From assembly GCA_017428945.1 (NCBI GenBank), contig JAFRPW010000011.1:1-33731 (forward strand): 33,731 nucleotides of DNA. Direction: 5' to 3'. This stretch comes from Bacteroidales bacterium (GTDB lineage: Bacteria > Bacteroidota > Bacteroidia > Bacteroidales > UBA932). The notes under the pieces were generated by a model, which saw only the letters and a program-made list of their open reading frames with translations, made no database searches and was not told where the DNA came from. Below are positions 23,613 to 29,206 of this stretch, one piece after another (position 1 is the stretch's first letter; each line of letters begins with the position of its first letter). The position numbers were made by a program, and so were the translations under genes.

Positions 23613-24122
23613 ATGGCAAACGCATTCCTCACCCTCGCCGCCGCCCGCTACTCCTGCAGGGCATTTACCGCAGAACCCGTTTCAGAAAGTGACATCCAGT
23701 GCATCCTGGAGGCTGCACGCCTTGCGCCTACGGCCGTGAACCGCCAGCCCGTTCATATCTGGGTGGTGCAGGATCCGGAGCTGCGGGAAAAGATGAAGGT
23801 GGCCTCGCGCTATACCTTTGACGCCCCCGTCATATTTGTGGTAGCGTGCCGTCCGGAGGATGCCTGGGTCCGTGCCGTGGACGGCAAGAATGGGGCCGAG
23901 GTTGACGCCGCCATCGTGGGCACCCACCTTATGATGGAAGTGGCCGACCTTGGCCTTGGAAGCACCTGGGTGGGTTCCTTCGACCCCGCCAAACTCTCCC
24001 AAATCCTCCCTCTGGAAGGTTGGACCCCCATCGCCCTTTTCCCCGTAGGCCACATCGCCGGCCAACCCTCTCCCCGCCACGCCGAGCGAAAGAACCTGGA
24101 GGAGCTTGTTACCCGGCTATAG
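23613..24122 (+). CDS. Nitroreductase-family flavoprotein
   Basis: 169 residues from 23613 (ANAFLTLAAARYSCRAF); an ATG at 23601 is the alternative. The ARYSCRAF motif binds FMN phosphate, and ILEAARLAPTAVNRQPVHIW is the FMN-contacting helix-loop, with the usual PSxxNxQPW pattern altered to PTAVNRQPVH. A mid-protein gap then VDAAIVGTHLMMEVADLGLG and STWVGSFDP complete the fold, and a GHIAGQPSPRHAERKNLEEL tail is typical. These enzymes use FMN and NAD(P)H to reduce nitro or quinone-type compounds as dimers; the physiological substrate is unknown. It stands alone downstream of the repeat array. Confidence 0.9.
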   Translation: MANAFLTLAAARYSCRAFTAEPVSESDIQCILEAARLAPTAVNRQPVHIWVVQDPELREKMKVASRYTFDAPVIFVVACRPEDAWVRAVDGKNGAEVDAAIVGTHLMMEVADLGLGSTWVGSFDPAKLSQILPLEGWTPIALFPVGHIAGQPSPRHAERKNLEELVTRL

Positions 24123-24156
24123 CCGCTTAATCCTTGCTTTTTTGACCCGAAAAGCA

Positions 24157-24164
24157 TAAATTTG
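24157..24164 (+). promoter_or_regulatory. -7 element of the BACON lipoprotein gene
   Basis: TAAATTTG matches TAnnTTTG 25 nt before the ATG at 24189. The following bases TCTAGCTAA resemble those after the nitroreductase -7 box (TCTATCTAA). The -33 is weak. Confidence 0.45.
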
Positions 24165-24188
24165 TCTAGCTAAAAACTAACCAGAGCT

Positions 24189-25505
24189 ATGAGAAAGATC
24201 CTTTCTGTAATATCGTTGGCTGCAATCCTCTGTGTATCAGCTTGTGACGAGATTGAAATCCCTGCCACCCCGGAAACTATTGCCTCGCTGGAGGTCCTCC
24301 AGGAGAGTCTGGAATACTTCAACAGCGGCATCAGCTTCACTGCAACTGCGGCAGAGGGTACGCTTACCGTGAAAGTCGGGTTTACATCGTCCCTTAATTG
24401 GAGCGCGTCCATAGCGGATGCCGGAGGGAATGCCGTTTCCTGGCTGACGGTGAGTCCTACATCGGGTCAGGCCGGTCCCGCGGAGATTACGGTCACTGCC
24501 CAGGACAACAGAAGCGAGCAGTCCCGCAGCGCAAAGCTTACGCTCACATGTGAAAGCATCACTAAGACGGTCAATATCACTCAGGCCGGGTATGTTCCGC
24601 CGCGCGTGGAAGTGACGGAGGTCATACTCAGCAAATGGTTGCTGGAACTTGATCCAGGGCAGTCAGAGCAGATTGAGGTCATCGTACATCCGGATAATGC
24701 TACGGATAAAACCGTTACCTGGAGCAGTTCAGACACGTCCGTTGCTACCGTGGCGGACGGCAATATCACCGGAGTAGCTCCGGGCGAGGCCATCGTCACC
24801 GCACAGGCCGGAAATGTAAAGGACGAATGCAAGGTAATCGTCATCGACCCTGCTTCTATTAGGGCTGTGGATTTGGGCCTGAACGTCAAATGGGCAAACA
24901 TGAACCTTGGTGCAACCGCTCCGGAAGAATACGGAGACTACTATGCCTGGGGTGAGATTGAGCCCTACTATTCCAGCCAGGATCCGCTCACGTGGAAGGA
25001 CGATAAGCCCAACGGCTACGCCTGGGAGTCTTACAAGTGGTGCAATGACGGTGACTATAGGAAACTCACCAAGTACTGCCCGGCCAATAAGACGGATTAT
25101 TGGGACGGAGACGGAAGCCCGGACGACAAGTCCAGCCCTGATCCTGAGGACGATGCCGCCTCCGTCCAGCTTGGCGGCAAATGGCGCATGCCCACTGATT
25201 ATGATTGGACCAAGCTCAGGAACAATTGTACCTGGAAATGGACGGACGATTACAACGGTACCGGCGTTGCAGGTATGACCATAACCAGCAACAAGACCGG
25301 TAATAGCATCTTCCTTCCCGCCGCCGGCTACCGCTGGAGCACCAAGGAGGATGTCTACAAAGCGGGTTCCCAAGGCCTCTACTGGTCCACCATTGATCCT
25401 GACTACCCTAATAGCGCATACTACCGTTACTTCAGCTCCGCCATCGATTACCGTCGCAGTGAACAACGTTACGAAGGCCTGTCTGTACGTCCTGTTTTGG
25501 ATTGA
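24189..25505 (+). CDS. Surface lipoprotein with BACON, Ig-like (BIG2) and paralogous-repeat-type C-terminal domain
   Basis: 438 residues; signal peptide MRKILSVISLAAILCVSAC with the lipobox Cys at 19. Residues ~45-135 are a BACON domain (LNWSASIADAGGNAVSWLTV, SPTSGQAGPAEITVTAQDN, KTVNITQAGY), ~140-220 a BIG2 Ig-like domain (KTVTWSSSDTSVATVADGNI, TGVAPGEAIVTAQAG). Residues ~225-438 start AVDLGLNVKWANMNLGATAP and contain YAWGEIEP and GGKWRMPTDYDW, the pattern of the Fibrobacter succinogenes major paralogous domain widespread in Bacteroidales surface proteins. BACON domains often target glycans or mucin. It is monocistronic and ends 16 nt before a strong terminator. Ligand unknown. Confidence 0.88.
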   Translation: MRKILSVISLAAILCVSACDEIEIPATPETIASLEVLQESLEYFNSGISFTATAAEGTLTVKVGFTSSLNWSASIADAGGNAVSWLTVSPTSGQAGPAEITVTAQDNRSEQSRSAKLTLTCESITKTVNITQAGYVPPRVEVTEVILSKWLLELDPGQSEQIEVIVHPDNATDKTVTWSSSDTSVATVADGNITGVAPGEAIVTAQAGNVKDECKVIVIDPASIRAVDLGLNVKWANMNLGATAPEEYGDYYAWGEIEPYYSSQDPLTWKDDKPNGYAWESYKWCNDGDYRKLTKYCPANKTDYWDGDGSPDDKSSPDPEDDAASVQLGGKWRMPTDYDWTKLRNNCTWKWTDDYNGTGVAGMTITSNKTGNSIFLPAAGYRWSTKEDVYKAGSQGLYWSTIDPDYPNSAYYRYFSSAIDYRRSEQRYEGLSVRPVLD

Positions 25506-25521
25506 TGACAGTTCATAATAA

Positions 25522-25557
25522 CCAAAGCCCGGCCGTCACTGCACGGCCGGGCTTTGG
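25522..25557. terminator. Strong bidirectional terminator hairpin
   Basis: A perfect 15-bp GC-rich stem (25522-25536 with 25543-25557) with a 6-nt loop closes the lipoprotein gene. The U-run is short, but the stem is very stable. Its core AAAGCCCG...CGGGCTTT recurs in the terminator at 26525. Confidence 0.75.
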
Positions 25558-25588
25558 CATAAAAGAGTAAGAAGAAAGGTAAAGTTTT

Positions 25589-25619
25589 TTTGCTTGTACT
25601 AGTTTTTTTAATACCTTTG
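25589..25619 (+). promoter_or_regulatory. Promoter of the 52-aa/GNAT gene pair
   Basis: TTTG at 25589-25592, exactly 19 nt, TACCTTTG at 25612-25619: complete Bacteroidota consensus. The expected start near 25626 gives a leader of about 8 nt to the ATG at 25634. Confidence 0.75.
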
Positions 25620-25633
25620 CAAATAATGGAATT

Positions 25634-25792
25634 ATGGCTGTTGAAATGAAAGCTATACCAACGCTGAAAGGCAGAGTTGCCACACGGCTTGTTGAGTCTG
25701 CAGAGAACAATCTCCGCAGACGGGCAAGTGTTGACTTCTCGAAGGAAGCAGCATATTCTTATTCTATTCTTAAGAAATCGGCCAGTAGGTAG
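25634..25792 (+). CDS. 52-residue protein, putative partner/antitoxin of the GNAT protein
   Basis: A short gene directly after a perfect promoter: ATG at 25634, TAG at 25790-25792. The product begins MAVEMKAIPTLKGRVATRLV, is basic and helix-prone (SAENNLRRRASVDFSKEAAY) and ends in LKKSASR. I do not recognise a named family. Size, basic amphipathic character and position 21 nt upstream of a GNAT gene resemble the antitoxins of GNAT-type toxin-antitoxin pairs, but no ribbon-helix-helix motif is obvious. The downstream gene has its own strong Shine-Dalgarno, so both are read from one message. Antitoxin function is inference. Confidence 0.6.
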   Translation: MAVEMKAIPTLKGRVATRLVESAENNLRRRASVDFSKEAAYSYSILKKSASR

Positions 25793-25813
25793 TAGGTAAA
25801 GGAGGAGGTTTTT

Positions 25814-26512
25814 GTGGGGTTTCTGGAGAATTGCCATTACGGCAAGTTATCAAGTGAGATAATATGTAAGTGCCAGCCATTCTCCAGTGAGAATGACGAG
25901 GGAATTTCTTCTTTTTTTCATGATGGTAATCCGGATAACTATGCAGATTATCAACACGAATTGATGGCAATCTCTCATTGTTTTTATACGAAAGAAGAAC
26001 GCCCAAGAATGGTGTGTGCTTTTTCTCTATCAAATACTGCATTACGCGTAGATGTCCTTCCAAGAAGCTATCGCAATAGGTTCAATAGAAAACAAAACAT
26101 TCCCAATAATAAAAGACGGGCACAGTACCCTGCTATATTAATAGGTCAGCTCTGCATTTTTGATGGATTTGGCCGTAATGCTTTGAGAAATGAGGATGTT
26201 GGCAAAGAGTTGATGAATCTTATTAAGGCGATTGCTATTGATCCAGAGAATAGTGTTGCGGCAAGGTACTTAGTTGTTGATGCAACTAATAATGAGCAGG
26301 TATTGAATTACTATAAGCGAAATGGATTCACCTTCCTTTTTTCTGATGAATCAGAGGAGTATGAGAATCTGTATGACAGGAGAATTGGATACGTTATTCC
26401 ACCTTGTGTTCAGAGGCTTTTTATCAAGAAACGGTTAAACGAAGATAATCGTCTTAAAACACGTCTTATGCTTTTTGATCTAATTGTGCTTAACCCAGGA
26501 AAGCCCGCGTAA
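25814..26512 (+). CDS. GNAT-family N-acetyltransferase
   Basis: 232 residues from a GTG at 25814, chosen because AAGGAGGAGG at 25799-25808 is an excellent Shine-Dalgarno and the frame is closed just upstream. Residues ~105-185 carry the GNAT core: AILIGQLCIFDGFGRNALRN, then VGKELMNLIKAIAIDPENSV in place of a clean RxxGxG/A acetyl-CoA loop, then ARYLVVDATNNEQVLNYYKR and NGFTFLF, the usual motif B. The N-terminal ~80 residues (LSSEIICKCQPFSSENDEGI) fit the short extension of TacT-like toxins. The substrate is unknown: it may acetylate aminoacyl-tRNA (toxin) or a small molecule. Composition is AT-richer than the core genome, suggesting transfer. Confidence 0.75.
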   Translation: MGFLENCHYGKLSSEIICKCQPFSSENDEGISSFFHDGNPDNYADYQHELMAISHCFYTKEERPRMVCAFSLSNTALRVDVLPRSYRNRFNRKQNIPNNKRRAQYPAILIGQLCIFDGFGRNALRNEDVGKELMNLIKAIAIDPENSVAARYLVVDATNNEQVLNYYKRNGFTFLFSDESEEYENLYDRRIGYVIPPCVQRLFIKKRLNEDNRLKTRLMLFDLIVLNPGKPA

Positions 26513-26524
26513 TAGATTGACCAC

Positions 26525-26557
26525 CAAAGCCCGACCGTCACGCGGCCGGGCTTTTTT
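26525..26557. terminator. Bidirectional terminator between GNAT gene and hicB
   Basis: AAAGCCCG pairs with CGGGCTTT, and after one mismatch CCG pairs with CGG around a short loop. It is followed by a T-run on the plus strand (26552-26557). It serves the GNAT gene and faces the end of hicB. The core is shared with the terminator at 25522. Confidence 0.75.
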
Positions 26558-26559
26558 GT

Positions 26560-26964
26560 CTACAATGTCACTGCTATTAGCTCGTTTCCTAATCTGTGCA
26601 GGGCAGTTTCTATTTTGTGTACTTGGGTCTTTCTGGGCTTGGATATGCCGTTGGCATAGTGCCATAGTTGCTTTTGATTGATGCCGGTTATTCTTTCCAG
26701 CCCGGCCTTGGTAAAGATTCCGCTATATATGGCCAGAAGGCTCTGGACATCCATCTTGAATTCAATGGAGAACTCTCCGGAGAGTTCTTCAGGTACTTCG
26801 CAGCCTACTTGATTACAGGTCTCGATAAAGACTTGTATTGCTTCCAAAAGATTAGCCTTAATCTCTGAAATAGAATTGCCGGTAGCAACAACCCCATCGA
26901 TTCCTTCAATGTAGGCCGAATAGTTGTGCTCAGTGCTCTCAATAATAGCTTTCAGTGTATTCAT
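26560..26964 (-). CDS. hicB: HicB-type antitoxin with C-terminal HTH
   Basis: 134 residues. Residues 1-75 match the partial RNase H-like HicB domain (MNTLKAIIESTEHNYSAYIE, GIDGVVATGNSISEIKANLL); residues ~85-130 form a helix-turn-helix (SGIFTKAGLERITGINQKQL, WHYANGISKPRKTQVHKIET) used to bind the operon operator. HicB neutralises HicA by capping its RNA-binding face and represses transcription with it. The start overlaps the hicA stop by 4 nt, giving the usual toxin-first order. A palindrome in the promoter (27190-27234) is the probable operator. Confidence 0.92.
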   Translation of the reverse strand: MNTLKAIIESTEHNYSAYIEGIDGVVATGNSISEIKANLLEAIQVFIETCNQVGCEVPEELSGEFSIEFKMDVQSLLAIYSGIFTKAGLERITGINQKQLWHYANGISKPRKTQVHKIETALHRLGNELIAVTL

Positions 26965-27167
26965 GATTCAGTAGTTTGTTTAAGTCCGGCTTCCCGTAAA
27001 ATGGATTGCAGAGTCCCTTGTGCCAAGTCATCATTCGCTTTACCCGGTACAATTATTGGCCTTCTTGCTCCCTCCTTGTAGTATTTGTGATGGTCTCCCC
27101 GTGTTCCTATATAATGCCAGCCATTTGACTCCAGGATACTAATTACTTCTTTTACCGTTTTCTTCAT
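26961..27167 (-). CDS. hicA: HicA-type mRNA interferase toxin
   Basis: 68 residues: MKKTVKEVISILESNGWHYI then GTRGDHHKYYKEGARRPIIV and PGKANDDLAQGTLQSILREA. This is the complete double-stranded RNA-binding-like HicA fold, with catalytic His in GDHHKY (residues 26-27). HicA is a ribosome-independent RNase that arrests growth when HicB is lost. It is preceded by a Shine-Dalgarno AGGAGGG and a consensus promoter. Toxin-first order and the 4-nt overlap with hicB are standard for hic loci. The pair appears intact. Confidence 0.93.
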   Translation of the reverse strand: MKKTVKEVISILESNGWHYIGTRGDHHKYYKEGARRPIIVPGKANDDLAQGTLQSILREAGLKQTTES

Positions 27168-27183
27168 ATCAAACCCTCCTTTG

Positions 27184-27234
27184 CAAAGATAACTATATTT
27201 CTATTATTTGCAAATAAAAATAGTAAAATAGTTA
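27184..27234 (-). promoter_or_regulatory. Promoter and palindromic operator of hicAB
   Basis: On the minus strand TTTG at 27214-27211, exactly 19 nt, then TATCTTTG at 27191-27184. Over the same stretch lies an imperfect palindrome: TAACTAT at 27190-27196 mirrored by ATAGTTA at 27228-27234, with ATTTGCAAAT at the centre (27206-27215). A HicB dimer bound there would cover both promoter boxes. Confidence 0.7.
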
Positions 27235-27266
27235 CGAATACGCCCATAAACTGGGCGTATTCGTAA
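27232..27266 (-). terminator. Terminator of the small gene at 27301-27636
   Basis: A perfect 14-bp stem (27232-27245 with 27253-27266) with a 7-nt loop lies 34 nt past the stop of that gene. The following minus-strand bases are T-rich (CTATTTTACTATTTTTA). It overlaps the outer edge of the hicAB operator. Confidence 0.65.
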
Positions 27267-27300
27267 TCGCTTCTTATCATCTTTTCCATTACTGAATTCT

Positions 27301-27636
27301 CTATTCGGTTGTATCCTCTGGTTCCAGCGGCTCGATTTCCATTATTATCTTTTGATCTATTTTTGTAATCTTTGATATATAAGCAGCATCATGATGAAAC
27401 CATTTCATTCTTTGGGCTATTTGGATACCACCGCCTATATATCCTACAAAATATCCAGTAATATAGCCTCCGATATTCTCAATTATATCCTCATCAGATA
27501 TTTTTTCCTCAAGCATTTCATTTGTTTTCTCAAGTATCAGCTTTGATAGATCTCTGATAATGTGCTTTATGTGTCCGAAATGCACTTGTTCTATATATGG
27601 CATAAGATGCTTAGCGTCATCGTATTCTTTGCTCAT
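27301..27636 (-). CDS. Small helical protein of unknown function
   Basis: 111 residues from the ATG at 27636; a frame extension to 27663 (FNPLMIKT) is possible. I do not recognise a family. The sequence is mostly helical and acidic at both ends (SKLILEKTNEMLEEKISDED, EIEPLEPEDTTE), with a central glycine-rich hydrophobic stretch (ENIGGYITGYFVGYIGGGIQ) that could pack against a membrane or form a helical hairpin. It has its own terminator and lies between hicAB and the integrase remnant. It could be an immunity protein for the nuclease at 28141-28671, but it is not adjacent, so this is a guess. Confidence 0.5.
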   Translation of the reverse strand: MSKEYDDAKHLMPYIEQVHFGHIKHIIRDLSKLILEKTNEMLEEKISDEDIIENIGGYITGYFVGYIGGGIQIAQRMKWFHHDAAYISKITKIDQKIIMEIEPLEPEDTTE

Positions 27637-27734
27637 GGTTTTTATCATTAATGGGTTAAACAATAATAGTAGTGCCGAGTTAACAAACCCGGCTTAACGG
27701 TATGAGGTAAAGAATCATGGTGGCATGACTCCCA

Positions 27735-27793
27735 GGGCTTAACGTATAACACTTTACGCACTGTGGGATTTCCACAGTGGTGTTACGTTACCC
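27735..27793. repeat. Large bulged palindrome with a perfect 8-5-8 core
   Basis: The core CACTGTGG-GATTT-CCACAGTG lies at 27759-27779. Outside it AACAC/GTGTT, TAACGT/ACGTTA and GGG/CCC continue the symmetry with small bulges to 27735 and 27793. No U-run follows. GGCTTAACG in the left arm (27736-27744) is a direct repeat of 27691-27699. The layout resembles a tyrosine-recombinase site; the right edge abuts the start of the integrase remnant. The remainder of the gap 27664-27800 shows nothing else. Confidence 0.55.
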
Positions 27794-27800
27794 TTGAAGC

Positions 27801-28064
27801 AGCTCGGGAACAGGCATTATGCCCCGGACATACCGGGACTATTTCTACCGCCTTCTAAAGAAGCTCGGGCTGCCCAAGACGCGCTTCCACGCCCTACGAC
27901 ACAGTTTTGCCACGCGATGCATTGAGAGCAAGTGCGACTACAAGACCGTCTCCGCCATCCTTGGCCACTCTTCCATCGCCACAACTCTGAACCTCTATGT
28001 CCACCCAGGTCTTTCCCAGAAGCGAAAATGCATCGAGCGTCTCGCCAAGTTCCTTCGTATTTAG
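27801..28064 (+). pseudogene. C-terminal remnant of a tyrosine recombinase
   Basis: About 87 codons remain, from just after a TGA at 27795-27797; an ATG at 27819 could give an 81-residue product. The sequence MPRTYRDYFYRLLKKLGLPK followed by RFHALRHSFATRC (HxxR), ILGHSSIATTLNLYVHP (His and nucleophile Tyr) is the end of a phage-type integrase resembling those of Firmicutes and Bacteroides elements. The core-binding domain and the first catalytic Arg/Lys are missing, so it cannot recombine alone. The break coincides with the palindrome ending at 27793. The coding residue preceding MPRTY (SGTGI) still looks homologous, placing the truncation upstream of 27801. Confidence 0.75.
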
Positions 28065-28082
28065 ATGACAATGCTTAGACTT

Positions 28083-28113
28083 TTTGTTTTTTCAATAAAA
28101 GTGGCTATATTTG
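28083..28113 (+). promoter_or_regulatory. Promoter of candidate small RNA
   Basis: TTTG at 28083-28086, exactly 19 nt, TATATTTG at 28106-28113, a complete consensus. No gene starts downstream on this strand before a terminator at 28159-28188. Confidence 0.65.
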
Positions 28114-28119
28114 CATCAG

Positions 28120-28188
28120 CTTGATAAAAGTTAGCATGCACTACGGTGCGTTGCCTCGCAGGGAGGAGTTTTCCTCCCTGTTGTTTTT
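28120..28188 (+). ncRNA. Candidate small RNA, antisense to the nuclease gene 3' end
   Basis: A consensus promoter predicts a start near 28120. The ~70-nt transcript holds GCAC-TACG-GTGC (a cUACGg tetraloop hairpin) and then a terminator: 9-bp stem CAGGGAGGA (28159-28167)/TCCTCCCTG (28172-28180) plus TTGTTTTT. No start codon is followed by a useful frame. From 28141 on it is complementary to the last ~48 nt of the nuclease gene. Alternatively it is only the far end of a longer unit. Confidence 0.5.
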
Positions 28189-28671
28189 ATATATGGGCCT
28201 TATTGTCCCTTTTTCGTATATCCAAACCTCTTCTATAGGAGCATTGAGGTTTAGGCGGGCTTGTATGAGTTTCCTTATATGTCTATCGATGGCACCTTTA
28301 TTATTGTCAATTATAATGAAGGAAGACTGACGTAAGCCATTTGATATCATACGTTGGATTTTCTTTTTATTCCAAGGACGATTATAGCTTTCATATTCAT
28401 AGAATGTGGCATCAACCAGTAAGTCGGGGCACTTTCTATAGTATCTTGTACCAATAAGATCTCCAAATACAATATGATATACGGGGTCTTTATAATGCAC
28501 GGATGTCAAGACCCGAACGTTCTTGCCGAGTTTGGCGAAACAATCGGCAATAACGATCAGGTCTTTATAATCAGGTTTTAATTTGTCCAATCCTTTCATC
28601 AAAAGCACCTGCCCTCCATTCTCGTACTTCCTGTACAAAGCGAATAAATCTTCATTCACACACATTCCCAT
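28141..28671 (-). CDS. Stand-alone CdiA-CT-like (tRNase/PD-(D/E)xK-type) nuclease domain protein
   Basis: 176 residues from the ATG at 28671 (an alternative at 28665). After an N-terminal helix (NEDLFALYRKYENGGQVLLM) the pattern ADCFAKLGKNVRVLTS, then CPDLLVDATFYEYESYNRPW, then a Lys-rich helix NKKKIQRMISNGLRQ, SSFIIIDNNKG and HIRKLIQARLNLNAPIEEVW resembles the C-terminal tRNase domains of contact-dependent inhibition toxins and related phage-borne proteins, with Asp, Glu and Lys in the order of a PD-(D/E)xK-type site. No export domain is attached and no immunity gene is adjacent. A structured RNA with promoter and terminator lies just upstream. Identification is moderate. Confidence 0.62.
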   Translation of the reverse strand: MGMCVNEDLFALYRKYENGGQVLLMKGLDKLKPDYKDLIVIADCFAKLGKNVRVLTSVHYKDPVYHIVFGDLIGTRYYRKCPDLLVDATFYEYESYNRPWNKKKIQRMISNGLRQSSFIIIDNNKGAIDRHIRKLIQARLNLNAPIEEVWIYEKGTIRPIYKNNREENSSLRGNAP

Positions 28672-28695
28672 CGAAGCCAATAATTATTAACTATG

Positions 28696-28880
28696 AATAA
28701 AAACGATTTCGGGATTTCCGAAAGCGAGTTACGCGCCCATAGTGCAGACACCAACGGGGTAGTTGCGTCAGGGAAGACGCCTCCTTGCAATAAGATGGAT
28801 GCATTCTGCAAGGCTTACTTGTTTAGACTGGGCCCCCGTAACAAAGGGTTTACGAATCACCGGCCCCGTCGCACGTCTGC
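28696..28880 (-). ncRNA. Structured RNA of ~185 nt (6S-like architecture or leader of the nuclease gene)
   Basis: Minus-strand read: outer stem GCAGAC (28880-28875)/GTCTGC (28749-28744), then ACGGGG (28869-28864)/CCCCGT (28759-28754), internal hairpin CGTAA/TTACG (28854-28850/28841-28837), a long hairpin CCTTGCA/TGCAAGG (28813-28807/28789-28783) and GCGTC/GACGC (28780-28776/28769-28765). A terminator ends it: 6-bp stem TTTCGG/CCGAAA (28723-28707) then TTTTT. The -7 box at 28892-28885 places the start at 28878-28880. A closing stem, an open middle and a terminal hairpin at this length recall 6S RNA, but no 6S sequence signature was recognised. Confidence 0.55.
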
Positions 28881-28884
28881 TATG

Positions 28885-28892
28885 CAAATATA
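28885..28892 (-). promoter_or_regulatory. -7 element of the structured RNA
   Basis: TATATTTG on the minus strand, full TAnnTTTG. The expected start about 6 nt downstream coincides with the first base of the closing stem at 28880. The -33 position has no clear TTTG. Confidence 0.5.
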
Positions 28893-28934
28893 GCAAGATT
28901 CTTCATCATATTTCCGCTTGTCAATGAAATTTTA

Positions 28935-28942
28935 TATCTTTG
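28935..28942 (+). promoter_or_regulatory. -7 element upstream of the methyltransferase leader
   Basis: TATCTTTG, full TAnnTTTG, reading toward the methyltransferase gene at 29207. The predicted leader would be about 255 nt long and contains the hairpin switch at 29059-29143. The -33 is weak (CTTG at 28917-28920). Confidence 0.4.
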
Positions 28943-29058
28943 CCTTTGCATTGTTCAGATAGAACATTGTAGACATATTTTCAGATAGCGTTTGCTATTT
29001 ATTCGGAACACTCAAAACTTGGCAGTTTTATAAATCAACTCCGGATAAGTCAGTGAAC

Positions 29059-29143
29059 GTCCGCGCTTTGCGTGGATGTGACTTTTCCGTTGATAGGTAC
29101 GCCAAGACCTTGAGTGTGGATTATGAACATCCACGCTTTTTTT
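29059..29143 (+). promoter_or_regulatory. Attenuator-like leader with mutually exclusive hairpins
   Basis: Four segments: 1 GTCCGCGC (29059-29066), 2 GCGTGGATGT (29070-29079), 3 GTGTGGAT (29114-29121), 4 ACATCCACGC (29127-29136), followed by seven T (29137-29143). 1 pairs with 2; 3 pairs with 4 to make an intrinsic terminator; 2 pairs perfectly with 4 over 10 bp, which would block the terminator. CCAAGAC/GTCTTGG (29102-29108/29145-29151) flanks segments 3-4. It lies 64 nt before the methyltransferase ATG. No leader peptide is visible. Confidence 0.55.
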
Positions 29144-29206
29144 GTGTCTTGGTGGACCTCCGCGTAAGTCGCTTTCGCTGTTGAAAAACAAACGAGAGCG
29201 CAGCTT

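Noticed and set aside
27817-28071. A minus-strand frame opposite the integrase remnant
   Set aside because: Trp/Ser/Arg-rich composition of an antisense read; the plus strand carries recognisable integrase catalytic motifs.
28693-28893. A 66-codon plus-strand frame
   Set aside because: It is exactly antisense to the structured RNA, has no promoter and its bases are explained by the paired stems and terminator.
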